Origin: Branchiostoma floridae
Taxonomy: Eukaryota; Chordata; Leptocardii; Amphioxiformes; Branchiostomatidae
Length of the DNA stretch: 64,000 nt
Direction of reading: 5' to 3'
Assembly: GCF_000003815.2 (NCBI RefSeq)
Contig: NC_049996.1
Location: 17,723,699-17,787,698 of the forward strand
This document shows, one piece after another, positions 21,215 through 33,027 of this stretch; the first letter of the stretch is position 1; each line of letters opens with the position of its first letter. The notes beneath the pieces were generated by a model that was not told the DNA's origin, made no database searches, and saw nothing but the letters and a program-made list of their open reading frames with translations. The translations under genes and the position numbers were made by a program.

Positions 21215-21970
21215 TCTCATACAGACTTAGTCCATGTCCTCCACAACCTTCACTTTCTAAAGTTTTCTTGACGGGGTTACCAGGGCATGTGGTGATCCTT
21301 CAAGGAGGTCAAAGTCGTGAGACCTCTACAGTCAATCTTATTACTTGAACTTGTACTTGGGCAGGAGGGATGTAGTTTATTGTATTCACCGGGTTATTGA
21401 CTGGGCTTTGAATATGCAGCTTGTAGATGTCAAGGAATCAATCTCTGTTTTTGTCTTGAGTGCAATAAATGTAATATAGCTGCTCACAGAGATTTCAGAA
21501 AATATAAAGCCTACTCTTGCACTATCTTTGTTAGACATTTGCCAGATTCTATTCATGACCTTCTCTTGAATAGAATAAAATAAGGTCAAATTCATATCAT
21601 GGACTTATCACAGATAATAGGGCTTTAGCAACTTTCATCACAATTTGCCTGCAGTGGTCATTCTATGCATTCCCCACGTATCTATAGTACACAGGATATA
21701 CTTCATGTCAAACCATGATTGATCCTGAGAAAGTTCTAGTCTTATTACTTGAACTTGTACTTGGGCAGGAGGGATGTAGTTTATTGTATTCACTGGGTTA
21801 TTGACTGGCTTTGAACATGCAGCTTGTAGATGTTATTAATCTCTTTTTTGTCTTGAGTGCAATAAGAAAATGTAATATGTCTGCTCACAAAGATTTCGGA
21901 AAATATAAAGTCTACTCTAGCACTATCTTTGTTAGACATTCGCCAGATGAATGGGTACACACGGTCTTAC
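21215..21970. repeat. Diverged tandem units
   Basis: A ~420-bp segment with CTTGAACTTGTACTTGGGCA and GGAGGGATGTAGTTTATTGT is repeated (about 21346 and 21749). It follows a diverged unit of the 18.9-20.4 kb array. Confidence 0.65.
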
Positions 21971-21975
21971 TCTGT

Positions 21976-22286
21976 CAGGGCTGGAAATACCACCTGCATA
22001 TGCAGGTTAGTGCAGGTAAAATTGGAGCTGTGCAGGTGTTTCTGGTGTCTACCTGCACCTAACCTCCACTGGTCCATGTACTGGGTCTTTATGCATAAAT
22101 GTCCTATGATTGTTGCATTAGCTGCATTGATAAAGTATAGCAATGCATGGTTCCTGAACAATTTTAGTATGATTAATAATTGTTAAATTCAGAGTGGTGC
22201 AGGTAAAATTTGTCTGGTGCAGGTAATTTTCAATGTTACCTGCACCAGTGAAGGTAATTGCAGACACAAAAGGATTTTGAGCCCTG
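21976..22286. mobile_element. MITE family C with 5-bp TSD, copy 2
   Basis: Ends CAGGGCTGGAAATACC and GGATTTTGAGCCCTG, flanked on both sides by TCTGT. It shares the GCAGGTTAGTGCAGGTAAA core with the copy at 11682 but lacks that copy's internal duplication. Confidence 0.87.
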
Positions 22287-22559
22287 TCTGTATACAGACG
22301 TAGCCTGCGGTCTGATGACCTTCTCTTTATTACACTTACTTCAAGGTCACCAGGGCACGTTCCATGAAGATGACTCCAAGCGGTGAGGCTTCTTTATTTT
22401 CGTCTTTATTTGCCTCATGAGGAAGGATAATTTGTGGACTCCAGCAGGCCTGAACCTGACTCTGCCTTTTCATTTGAGTTATCACTAGTGGTTCCTTCCT
22501 GCAGGGAAGGCAACCTTTAATCTTCAAGTCTCCAATACTAGTGAAAAACAAGATTTATC

Positions 22560-23235
22560 ATTCATGAATCCCCCAGAACTGTCTACTGGGTCTTGTAAGT
22601 GGTGCTACCAGTGAGTTATGAGTTTTTGCTGTAAGGCATCCAACTCTTTGTATTATCCATCATGGTAAGTTTCATTGCCAAGGCCGAAGCAGAATGATAA
22701 TAATTCTAATCATTTTCGATTACCCTCTGGAGCTTGTACTTGTACATGTAGCTACCATTTCACATGAGCTTTTGATTTCAGCTATATTACTCATTCATTC
22801 TTTCTTTAATCTTGAGGTGTATGATACCAGTGAAAAAGGAGAATTATGATTTACGGAATCCACAAAAGTTCTCTACTGGGTCTTGTAAGTGGTTGCTACC
22901 AGTGAGTTATGAGTTTTTGCTGTGAGGCATCCAACTCTTTCCACTATCCTTCATGGTAAGTTTCATTGCCAAGGCCGACTGGAGATTGTACTTGTGGTTA
23001 CCATTTCATATGGCAACCTTTAGTCTTAAAGTCTGTGATACCAGACTGGTGAAAAAGGAAAAGTATGATTTACAGAATCCTCCAGAGTTTTCCACTGGGC
23101 AGTGTACATGTAAGTGCTACAGTAGTACTAGTAACATTTCTATTTGAGTGATGAGTTTTTGCCATTTGAGTGATGAGTTTTTGCCATTCCATTATCCGTC
23201 ATATTAGTTTTATTGCCAAGGCCGAAGCAGAATGA
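22560..23235. repeat. Tandem duplication, ~296 bp unit
   Basis: Blocks containing TACTGGGTCTTGTAAGTGGT and GAGTTATGAGTTTTTGCTGT occur near 22580 and 22875, with a partial third copy near 23090-23235. No coding frame. Confidence 0.75.
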
Positions 23236-23619
23236 TTATAATTCATGTTATCTTTTTTCATTACGCACTGGAGATTGTACTTGTAACGTTAGCTACCATT
23301 TCATATGATGAGCTATTAATTTCAGCTATTTATGAGATAGACAATATCAAGTTGAGGTCCCAGCTGTCTCATTACGTCCACAACAAATGCAATAAATTTT
23401 GTAGTTGTAACGTCACAAGCACCTTTTTGTTAAGCTCATAAGTTTCTTTCTTTAATTAGGGTAGACAAGTACAAAAAACGTACGTGGATAAAACAGTGGG
23501 TCTTGAAGGTCATTGCTGCCATTTCTTTAATTTTTAGTCATCAATTTCTTACCGTAAAGGGAGACAACATGGAGCCATGTGTCTTCTGTATTTGTCTGGT
23601 TGCCAAGATTGAGAGCGAA

Positions 23620-24650
23620 GAATTATTATGCTGGAGCATAAAACCTGTTATTCACATTGAGGTGAAACTTGCACATCTGTCAAGAAAACTGTTCCTTTGG
23701 ACGTCCCGCACAAGAAATGACTGTAGCCATGTATTTGTCATGTTGCCAAGCATTAGAGAGAGAATTATTACACTGTGCCTCAAACCTGTTATTCACAGTC
23801 TCATTCAATTAAAACATGCACATCTGTCAGGAGAACGGTTCCTTTGAGGTCCCCCACAATAAACTGCCGTAACCATGACATTCATGCATTTAGATGTTCA
23901 AGTGATCCCTTTACTCCATGTCGAGGCAGGTAAAACTATTCACAGTTTTGGCATTTTACAATCAGAATCTTTAGAATCACAGTTGCCCATCATCATCATC
24001 ATCATCTTCGCCGCATATCAGTCATTGTTACTGAGGCGGGCCGTTATTGTTCTCCACAGTTGCCCATACCAATGTATGTACTGCAATGGGCCTGTGAATT
24101 TGATTTTGTCAAACACAGAAATCCCTCCCATTTGTCATACTGCTTCACATTATTAGAGAGTAGGTACATGTTGACAGAAGATGGAACATGCATTTTTGTG
24201 GTAGGAAGCATTCATCATTGTGCAAATGAGACAGCAATGTTACAGAGGTATATGAAGCGGGGCAAGCTGTACACTGGAGCATAAAAACTGTTATTCATGG
24301 TCTCATTCAAGTTAAACTTGTTCATTTAGCAAGAGAACAGTTCCATTGATGTCTTCTACAGTACATTACACGAACCATGATGTTAATTGCTGTTCTTGTG
24401 ATCCCATGACTCCATGTGGAGCTTTGGCATTTTTCTTCTTTATAACTTTTCCCGTACCAATTTCTGTACTATGATGGCCCTGTGAATTTGATGTTGGCAG
24501 ACACAAAAATCTCTCTCATTTGTCATATATGGAAGTGTATGCTTTGCATTATGATAAAGAGAGTAGGCAGACAGAAGACAGAACAGGCTTTTCTGTGTAT
24601 TAGTAAGCTTTCATCATTGTGCAGAAGTCACAAAGTTAACTTTTCCCCAG
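23620..24650. repeat. Degenerate tandem duplications
   Basis: Units with GAGCATAAAACCTGTTATTC and ACATCTGTCAAGAAAACTG recur near 23634, 23785 and 24280. A second unit with TGATGGCCCTGTGAATTTGA recurs at about 24090 and 24475. No gene is supported. Confidence 0.6.
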
Positions 24651-24690
24651 ACTCTGTTTAATACTATAAGTCAATTTTCTAGTTCAGCAT

Positions 24691-24896
24691 TACTGTAAAT
24701 ACAGAAATGTTTGTGGTAGTTTTTTGTTCATGGTGGCCACTTCACAGCGAACTTAAAACCACCACGAACATTTTTCCATTCTAGTATGTGACTACAGTAG
24801 ATGCCACTACCATGAACTCAAAACCACCATGGATACTCCGTGGATTTTCCTGCTAACGCAAAAGTAAATCCCCTTAAACTTAATGCATTCACAGTA
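24691..24896. mobile_element. MITE family D, old copy
   Basis: Left TACTGTAAATACAGAAATGT and right ATGCATTCACAGTA match the ends of the better-preserved copy at 54198-54409. Internal AAAACCACCACGAACAT corresponds to that copy's CCACCGCGAA arms. Confidence 0.7.
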
Positions 24897-26781
24897 TTTT
24901 TCAAACCTGTGAACCGAGAAGTTGAATTAGTACAGCCTTGACTGCTGAAATGGCTGAGATGACAGAGGACATCTGACAATGAGCAGCGGATCCATAATGC
25001 TCTCTGGCGCCATGTTCAATTTACTGGGAATGGGATCACAAACAAGGTCATTTATTCAAGGTCATCTGGGATTGCCAAGGTTATCTCAAGGTCATCAAGG
25101 TGACAATAGAGGGCAAAGATAATTCTGGTTCCAAAGCAACTGAGATGATGTACAGGTGTGTGCTAGAGTTGGGGTTCCTCCGGAAATAGCTTCATCAGGT
25201 TGGCAATTATTCATATAGTAAGGTTTCTTTGGCACTACCAAGGAGTAACATACGTCCAGAGTTGGGGTTCATTTTGCAGCTATGATGGACTCCTGTTACT
25301 GCCTGCAAATATAGGTTACTATACTTTTATCATCATGATAAGAAGAAAAATCTCCAAAATCCCTTTTAAAGCCATATCAAGCTATTTCCTTACTTATGGG
25401 ACATTTTATTGGGAAATACATGTATAGCAGATATCATCAAATAGAGGATGGGGGGGGGGACTTCATGACTGTATTCAATCCATAAAACACAGTACACCAA
25501 GGTATACTCCTCAGGGTCCTGAGGATTTGTTTTCATGGTGTTTTAATTAAATCACATTTCGTTCAATTGAAACAGGTGAACCAGCAACGAAATAGGTGTG
25601 GCCTTAGCATGTAATAACTGTTGAGTGTACACAGCTTTAACATGTATGAATGCAGCCAGAATCACACAAATGCTGCCTGAAAATCAGCATTTACATGGTT
25701 CATTAAAGCTTCTACATTCCCCGGAGCTGCATCATAGACATGCACTTTAGCTGGCTCCTTAGGGAAAACACACTGTACAGCCAGTATCTACACTCAAGCG
25801 TTACTAAATGCAATAAAGCTCAACTATTAGTACAGTCCTACCCAACGAAATGCCCCCAAGAAAAGCCTGTCTTTTTTTACACGGTTCATTTCTATGATTC
25901 CTTCCCAGAACAGCTCAAAACATCAGCTTAAACCAACCCATGCCTCCTTTGGGAAGATGTTCTTTCATTTCAAAGCCAGTATCCTCAGCCAAGTGTGTCC
26001 TGTGCCAATATACAGCAGTTATAAGTAATGTTACAGTCTAATAGATTCAGTCAAAGTCATAGAAATGCGTCCAGAAAAATCTGCCCCTTCTGTATACAGG
26101 TCATTTCTTAAACCTTTCTCTTGAATACTTCCAATATCAGCTTAAACTCATCGGATGACTCAGTCAAGTGTGTCCTCTACCAATGTGCAGATAGTTGTAG
26201 GTACAATCTAAATAACAGAAATGCATCTAGCTAAACTCTTCCTTTACATGGTTTATTTCAGCTTGAGGAGCTTTACAAAAAAATTGAACTGACTCTAACC
26301 CTTTTGGGCAAATGTACTGTAAGGCCAATATCTTCAGTGTGCCTTATTGCAATATACAGATTCTGAAGCTATGCGTAACGTTTAAGTCAATTGCAAGTAG
26401 TTTCAGTCACAAAAACGCCTCCAGAAAACCCTGCCCTTTCTGTATGGGTCATTTCTAAGGCTTCTTACCCCTGAATACCTCCAGCATCCGGTTAAACTGA
26501 CTTACACATTCACGTATGTTTCCATAGAGTGGATGTACTGTCTTGGAAAGGGCAATACGCTCTGCGATGTGTACTGAGACACTGAATTACGTCTGGATCA
26601 CAGAAAAGCAGAGCAAAAACCTTGATCTTTAGATGGCTCGCTGCCTCTTCCATCTGAACAGTTCTACCTTCCACTTCCAAATGTTGTAGCTGCTCAGGGC
26701 AACATGTGCAGGCTGTGCTTGGTGGAGGCAGTATGTGCTTAGTGAAGTTTGTCTAAAAGACTGTAATGCAGGAGACGATAA
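24897..26781. other. Non-coding interval with degenerate ~200-bp units
   Basis: Between about 25850 and 26500 four diverged units share AGAAAAnCCTGCC, a GGTCATTTCT motif and CAGCTTAAACT at ~26071, ~26233 and ~26424 (first near 25859). The rest, including a G-run near 25450, shows no gene. Confidence 0.5.
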
Positions 26782-27095
26782 GCTAAGGGCACAACCCGCC
26801 GTATGTAGAAATACGTGCTGTCTACGTGCCAAAACGTGGGCAATCTTTTGGGATCCGTACGTACTGCCTCCATATGAACTCGTATGGATTCCGACGGATT
26901 TTCGAGCACGCAGACACGCCGTAGAACTTTACATGCAGACAAAACTTTGTGTGCCATCGGGCTGCAGATTTCCCCCACGTACGTGCCAGTATGGGCGATG
27001 CACCTGCCCTGTACGTTTTCAGAAATACGTGGCGGACATGGCCTCCCCAAAAAACGTAGGGACAAATTGCACGTACGGCGGGTTGTGCCCTTAGC
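26782..27095. mobile_element. MITE family E, perfect ~22-bp TIRs, CGTA-rich interior
   Basis: Ends GCTAAGGGCACAACCCGCCG and CGGCGGGTTGTGCCCTTAGC are perfect inverted repeats. The interior is packed with TACGT/ACGTA motifs. Several overlapping open frames occur on both strands, a by-product of the base composition. A direct TSD was not resolved. Confidence 0.88.
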
Positions 27096-27740
27096 TTTAG
27101 CTGAACAGAAGGAAGACAGGGGCAAGACTTGAGGCAAATGTTACACTCCAATGAAGTTTGTCTGCTGGACACTGATAACAGGCAATATGAATCATAAGCT
27201 CACATGATGATGTGTTGTTCATTGTGAAACTGTGACCAAATACAGATCAGCTACTATGTAAAGGGCATCCAGAAAATCCCAGACATCATTCTGGCTTTGC
27301 AGTATACTCCTTGGAAAGGAGGTTGCTTTATTTTTCCCCAGACAGCATTTCAGCTACCATTCTTCTTCTTCTCCTTCTTCTATCCGGTTTAGCGTCCGTT
27401 GTTCCCTGTGCAGGGGTTGGACGTGTTGTCAGGTCGTTTTGGTCGACAAGTCAAACACAAAACACGACTTGACACGGGTTTGAGGCGGGGTTTTTTACGG
27501 CTGAATGCCCTTTCTAACACCAACTCTGCTCACAGCCACCAGAGTCCGGCTGGGTTTCTTGAGTTTTCCTTCTCTTGGGTCGGTCGATGTTAAAGGTCAC
27601 TTGAATAAATCCTCCTTGGAAAAAAAAACGTCTGGTGAAGAGTCCGAGAGGTTGTTGATCCTTTGTGGCACATGTCCAGCGCAGAAAATGAAGTAAAATG
27701 GTGAGCAACTTATAATATTAGATAATGATAAGTTTCTCTG
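27096..27740. other. Non-coding interval
   Basis: The part near 27398-27600 (GGTTTGAGGCGGGGTTTTTT, then GAATGCCCTTTCTAACACCA) is GC-richer and may be an old TE fragment. No frame or termini identify it. Confidence 0.35.
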
Positions 27741-28170
27741 TGTCCCCAGTCTCTGGTTTGAAGAGTAAGAAGTTGTGATGTCGTGATCAGTCTTCTGAGA
27801 CTTTCAAACTCAGAATCAAAAGCCTTGGGGAGGTTTCAGTCAGTCAGTCACTCACTCACTATCTGGTTTAATGTCTGTTGTTCCTGTCAGGCGAGGGTTA
27901 GACACAATGATAAGCTTTTCCAAGTCCATGTCCCTTATCCCTGGCTTGAAGAGGAAGCAGTTGTGACCAGTGATCAGTCTTCTGAGACTTTCAAACTCAC
28001 TGAAGCAAAAGCCGTAGGGAGGTTTCAGTCACTCACACACTCACTCACTATACGATTTCTGTGTCCCTTGTCTCTGGTTTGAAGAGGAAGCAGTTGTGAC
28101 CAGTGATCAGTCTTCTGAGACTTTCAAACTCAGAAGCAAAGCCGCAGGGAGGTTTCAGTCATATGATACA
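27741..28170. repeat. Tandem array, three units of ~125-190 bp
   Basis: Units contain GATCAGTCTTCTGAGACTTT and GGGAGGTTTCAGTCA at about 27785, 27977 and 28104. CACTCACTCACTAT lies between units. Confidence 0.8.
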
Positions 28171-28369
28171 GATGGACTGTCAGGTACAGGGCAAGGGTTG
28201 TGCCACTTTCCATTACTCTTCCCAGGGAAGATAGTTCCACATATCCAGGTTTGCTGTCTGCTGCCCCCACTGTTGTATCTTGGTAGTCTTCCATACCAGT
28301 GGACTTCCTCTGGTATCCGATGATAAAAGCTGTTTGAATCAGAAGCTTTTGTGGATGTAGTCTAGAGAC

Positions 28370-28800
28370 TTCAGGGGATGTGTGTTGGATTGTGCAGAGA
28401 CTGTTTCAGAACTGCAGCTGTAGAAATAGATACACTTTGGTTGTTGTAACGGCTACCCAGGGAAAGCCTAACCATTGCTCTGGCTTTCTGATGCACTCTA
28501 CTGTAAAAGGTGCTGATAAGACTAAGCTTGAAGAATGTTCATTGGGCAATGACCAACTTTTCAGGTTCACACGTCAAGTCTAACTTTTTCTTGGCTTTAT
28601 GTGCCAACTGTGTAGTTAATATTAGCGTGGTTTGCACGTAGTAGTCAGTGCACGCATCACATCTCTGGTGCCTTCAGGGGATGTGTGTTGGGTTGTGCAG
28701 AGACTGTCACAGAACTGCAGCTATAGATACACTTTGGTTGTCATAAAGGCTGCCCAGGGAAAGCCTAACCATTGTTCTGGCTTTCTGATCTAGTCTAGTG
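28370..28800. repeat. Direct duplication, offset ~302 bp
   Basis: TTCAGGGGATGTGTGTTGG through CCCAGGGAAAGCCTAACCAT at 28371-28490 is repeated at 28673-28792. No exon is seen. Confidence 0.8.
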
Positions 28801-29084
28801 GAAATAGTTGGAAATAAGACTGCACTTACGCTGGAAGATTGTTCAATTGCCAATGACCAATGTTTCAGTCAAGTCTAACTTTTACTGGGCAGGTGCCAAC
28901 TGTGTGGATGATATGAGCCTGTGTGGTTTGCTTGTAGTCAATATGCTCATCACTAAGGAGCTAGTGAGTGGATCTTTTTCAATTTAAAGAAAAACTTTTT
29001 TGTAGTACAGGTTAACTTTATAGAAGCCCGGTCACTCCTCAGCTCACTAAGAAAACTTTCCTATCATTCCATCAACACCTTTTC

Positions 29085-29660
29085 CATGTCTTCATAGAGA
29101 TTCAATAATGTTGTTACTGTCAGACATATGTCTCCATTGCATTTCCCTCGGATTACAGAGGAGACTCTCTGGCAATGACAAAACATAAACCCTAAGGCTT
29201 CCTCTTTTCAGAGGAAAGCTTTTGTGATTGATCTCTTTCCATTTACACCTTTTCCAAGTCTTCTAAAACCTTAAAGAGATGTACTAATGCTGTTAATGTA
29301 AGACACAATTCCTCTGTTGCATTGCCTTGGAATTACTTTTAGCTTTTTTTTCAAGAAAAGTTCATTTGTTTGAACTCTTTTCATTTACACCTTTTCCAAG
29401 TCTTCTAAAACCTTAGAGATCAAGTAATGCTGTTACTGTAAGACGCATTGCTCTTCTCTATCCCCTACGATTAACACTAATACAGTACTGTAGACTCTAT
29501 GGAAGCATCCAAATAGAAATTGTTCATTCCCAAACACAACTCACATTTGACTGATGTATCTCCATCAGTCTCAGGCATTTTCCCGAGTCCTTCTATCACC
29601 CCAGAGACTTGACAGCGGCGCTATCTAAAGACACATTGCTCCGTTCCATTCCCTGGGAGT
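29085..29660. repeat. Degenerate tandem array, ~150-160 bp unit
   Basis: Three to four units share ACACCTTTTCCAAGTCTTCT and AATGCTGTTACTGTAAGAC (near 29085, 29245, 29390, 29575). Confidence 0.65.
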
Positions 29661-29794
29661 CTGTGTCTCAGACTCGGAGGCGACCGTTGGAAATCTCTCG
29701 GTCTGACTCTTGCTGAGGAACTGCTTCGGGTCAATAGATCTGCATCACAGCTAATAGTACTGTAAGGAGAGTGGCTTTACGTAGAGGTGGACGT

Positions 29795-30240
29795 CGCAGG
29801 GCTCGATGTAGTTTTTCCTGCATATCTGTTTGTTACAGATAAGGTGCAAAATGACCTGCTGATTCACCAAGACTTTGTGTGGGGTTGTACACTTTGTGTG
29901 GGGTATATACATGTACTATACTATAGTGTAGGTATGTAAACTTTAGGGTAGTACATGTACATGTATCATACAATATTGTCGTTGTCCTTGCTTGCCAGCA
30001 GGGCTCAAAGTAGTTTTGCCTGCATTTGTATCTGCACTGCTACAGACAGATAAGGTACAAAATCATCCTTACCAGACAGGTCTTAGAATATGCTGGATAC
30101 AAATTATCCACTTTTTTGCACCCAAAATAAAAGGACATGGTTGCACTTATAAATTAAGAATTTGTGTAGAGTTACATACTATGTACTACATGTACATGTA
30201 TCATACAATATTGTCACTGTCATTGCTAGCAGGGCTTAAA
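29795..30240. repeat. Tandem pair, ~200-bp unit
   Basis: CAGGGCTCGATGTAGTTTTT and CAGGGCTCAAAGTAGTTTTG begin two units (about 29796 and 29999). Both continue with AGATAAGGTRCAAAATSA and ACATGTATCATACAATATTG. Confidence 0.7.
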
Positions 30241-30467
30241 CCCTTTGTAATAGCCACAGGCTAGTTATGCAGCCCTGGTTGTGCGTGCTGAATAGCCATA
30301 CAAAGAAAGAAAGATACATTTAATATTTTCATACACATTCAAGTTAACAGAATGTATAATTATATATTTGGCATTGAAGTGCACATTCTCTTGTACAATT
30401 TGTGTATTATGTATTTGATTAGAAATCAGCAAACATCTGAAAAACTCTTTTTTTCCTGTGTTTTTAG

Positions 30468-30603
30468 GAAAGTTGCGGAGAACCTGAAAGATGATCAGGG
30501 AAAGGGAGTTGTGCTGGCCAAACCTGAGCGTAACAGCGCTAGCAGCAACGACAACGCCTGTGTGCGCTGTAACAAGACTTTCTTCTTTCTACTCAACAGA
30601 AAG
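30468..30603 (+). CDS. MYRIP: Slac2-like exon: end of SHD1 helix and first zinc-finger cysteines
   Basis: The acceptor TGTTTTTAG precedes the exon and the donor GTGAGT follows it. The reading frame runs KVAENLKDDQGKG ... NDNACVRCNKTFFFLLNRK. CVRC supplies the first Cys pair of the FYVE-like finger, and the following FFFLLN resembles the hydrophobic strand after the same pair in MYRIP. The exon begins mid-codon (one base completes a codon), so an upstream exon ending in phase 2 is required but not identified. Its last ~55 bases are copied several times into the downstream intron. Confidence 0.88.
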
Positions 30604-31417
30604 GTGAGTACCAACACAAATTAAAGATGCATCAAATAGATAGAACTATCATCTTGGAAAAGTCAGAACTTTGAACTTAAGTGTAACAACAAGAAGATTT
30701 AATCTTCTTTCTACTCAACAGAAAGGTTCGTACCACCACAAAAAATGCAATCTAAGTGTACTATTATATAGATAGGGCTCAGAAAATATTAAAGTCAGAA
30801 CCTTGAACTTAATGGTAACAGCAACAAGACTTTCTTCTTCCTACTCAACAGAAAAGTGGGTACCACTTATAGCTACATGTAGAGCTAACATCTCAGAAAA
30901 GTCAAAGAACTAAAGGGTTACAACAAGAAAGCCTTCTTCTTGCCACTCAACAGAAAATTGTGTACCACCACAAAACTGCATCACAGTGTTATTAGACAGA
31001 GCTGATATAAAACTTTTACTTTTAACGACAACGCCTGTGTGCGCTGTAACAAGGCTTTCTTCTTTCTACTCAACAGAAAGGTGAGTACCACCACAAATTA
31101 AAGATGCATCTGATAGATTATCATAGATAGAGCTATCATCTTGGAAAAGTCAGAACTTTGAACTTGAGTGTAACGACAAGAAGACTTAATCGTCTTTCTA
31201 CTCAACAGAAAAATAGGTACCATTATAAACTTTGTCATTGTTCATAAAATATGTCACTGCAAACTCAAACTTTTTGTCACAAATGTTTTGTCACAGATGC
31301 ATGTTAATGTGCAAATTTCTGTACTGCACTGCACTTTTATGTTACTTTGTTCAGTACAATAATGTTGTATTTTTTCTATGAATAATGATGTGTACATGTA
31401 CATGTATGTTTTCCCAG
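30604..31417 (+). repeat. Intron with tandem copies of the preceding exon's 3' end
   Basis: CTTTCTACTCAACAGAAA or close variants recur after the real exon near 30709, 30840, 30941, 31064 and 31194. The copy at 31024-31080 repeats 57 bases of coding sequence with one substitution (ACT to GCT) and keeps GTGAGT. The other copies have damaged donors. The offset between the exon and its best copy is 477 bp and comprises four smaller units. Confidence 0.88.
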
Positions 31418-31515
31418 ATCCGATGTGCCGACTGTAACAACTACGTCTGTAAGGACTGCTCAGCTCTGGACAGCAAGGACAATGTGTGGGTCTGCACCTT
31501 CTGTCAGAGAGTCAG
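31418..31515 (+). CDS. MYRIP: Slac2-like exon: remaining zinc-finger cysteines
   Basis: TTTTCCCAG precedes and GTAGGG follows. The frame reads IRCADCNNYVCKDC, then WVCTFCQRVR, giving three further C-x2-C pairs. With CVRC of the previous exon this makes the eight zinc ligands of the FYVE-like finger of Slac2/rabphilin proteins. It ends two bases into an Arg codon completed by the next exon. Confidence 0.93.
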
Positions 31516-32611
31516 GTAGGGTGGAAAACTTCTCTGGAATATGTTGAAGGATTGAAATTCAGTATATATTGGAATGTAGATATAATATATGTAGAATTCA
31601 ACACAGGAGGGCTAGGACTGTCATCGTGTCAATTCATAACAAGTCCAAATGTCGACACTGTTGATCTTGCTATACGGAAACAAACCAACCTCATCCCATG
31701 TCCCATATTTTATAAGTTAAGCAAACTGTACCACACAGATAAACGACCAATGATAACTTTATCGGGGAAAGTCATGATTCCCCGCCATCACTCCCATCCC
31801 TAAATCTGTCAAAACCTTTATTTTGACACTTTAGAGTAGCCTTTGATTTAAAATAATTCTGAAACTTTGTACAAAACTTTCATGTTACTCCATGCGACAA
31901 GTGCAAATGTACACCCAACCCAGACACAGTACAATCATGATATGTTGATCTTGTAAAAAATTACCTTCCAATATCCCATCCAATACCCCATATATCATAA
32001 CTGCCAAACCCACTATGACAGACAAATTAACAACCATGTAAAAATCATCAGCGGAAAGTTTCGATTTCCGTCGAGTCAAAATGCCACGCGCGTCACATCC
32101 CACCCTGCGTTAGTGTCGATCATTACAAATTAAGACTTGCCATGGACCCACTGGAAAGGGCACCCGCTGTCTGTGGCACGTCTACCCCTGACAGCTCAAT
32201 TAGCAAGTGCGACATCGTATAATTACATGTACGGCTAGACGGGCTGGGGATGGGGGTAATGCCACACAAATGTAATTTATCTGTATCTACATTGTATATA
32301 GCCGGTATAACCGCAGCAGCAGCTGGTTATAATACACCGAAGGACCCGTCACACCTAGCTTTTGCACATTTATCTGCAAGCGTTCTTTAAAACCACCCAG
32401 AGAAGATGCCCCTACTGTGCTTGGTGATAATAAATTCTACTCTACGATAGTTCTGGGAAAGTACGAATTTTTGAACACATCAATCCTAGGTTGGTAACTC
32501 TCAGACTGGTATTTGAAGGCATGACTGTTTCTTGTCCTTTTTTGAGCTGGAATTCGTTGGTACATCCACCAGTATAATTACATGTACCTCTAGAGGGGCT
32601 GGGGATGGGGG
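31516..32611 (+). other. Intron, partly repetitive
   Basis: A degenerate direct pair (about 31690-31800 and 31975-32105) shares CCCATAT, a GATAAACnACCA-like block and a CGGnGAAAGT motif. A segment with ACATGTACGGCTAGACGGGC is repeated at ~32570 next to the family B MITE. No additional exon is supported. Confidence 0.45.
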
Positions 32612-33027
32612 TAAGGCCACACCAATATAATTTGTTGGTTCATGCATTTTTTAAGTGAAAATATAGCGAGCGAGCGGACATCATAAAAGTAATGGGCAGG
32701 GAGGAAAACTTGAATATGACTGTAGTTAGGGTATAAAAGATCATTTTTTTCCAGATAACTTCAGTGTCACTAACGAAGGATAGTGGATACTATCCGAAAC
32801 GTCTGACCATTTCCAAAACCATATCCAGTCGCTTGAGTAACTACTTTTTGACGTATCTTATTACCTGGATGTCTAACCTACATCGACGTATGACTGTATT
32901 CATTTCATAAGACTGTGTGCACCAAGGCACCAACTTGGTCGTTGGGCTTTGTTTTCATTATGATTTTTCAGCTAAGCATATTTTTTCAAAAATCCGAAAA
33001 CCAAGAAATGAAATTGGTGTGGCCCAA
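32612..33027. mobile_element. MITE family B, copy 2, containing a Penelope-like relic
   Basis: Ends TAAGGCCACACCAATATAAT and GAAATTGGTGTGGCCC match the element at 8238. The interior is different and includes the hammerhead-like segment at 32765-32810, so this is either a nested insertion or a MITE that captured other sequence. Confidence 0.75.
32765..32810 (+). ncRNA. Hammerhead-ribozyme-like motif (Penelope-like element relic)
   Basis: CTAACGA (consensus CTGANGA with one change) is followed by a stem GGATAG/CTATCC with a 6-base loop, then GAAAC and GTCTGACC. Downstream sequence such as ATTACCTGGATGTCTAACCT resembles Penelope-like element ends, which are known to carry hammerhead ribozymes. 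The G-to-A core change would probably abolish cleavage. Confidence 0.5.

Noticed and set aside
26629-27172. Several overlapping ORFs on both strands
   Set aside because: They coincide with a MITE with perfect TIRs and a CGTA-rich interior. Openness in many frames reflects base composition, and no domain is seen.
31024-31080. Copy of the zinc-finger exon tail as a mutually exclusive exon
   Set aside because: There is no usable acceptor directly upstream. The nearest AG (after TTAGACAG) leads into TGA or TAA before the coding copy in the frames that matter.
31885-32103. Small membrane protein on the minus strand
   Set aside because: The hydrophobic stretch is there, but the region is half of a degenerate direct repeat whose other half has stops in the same frame.
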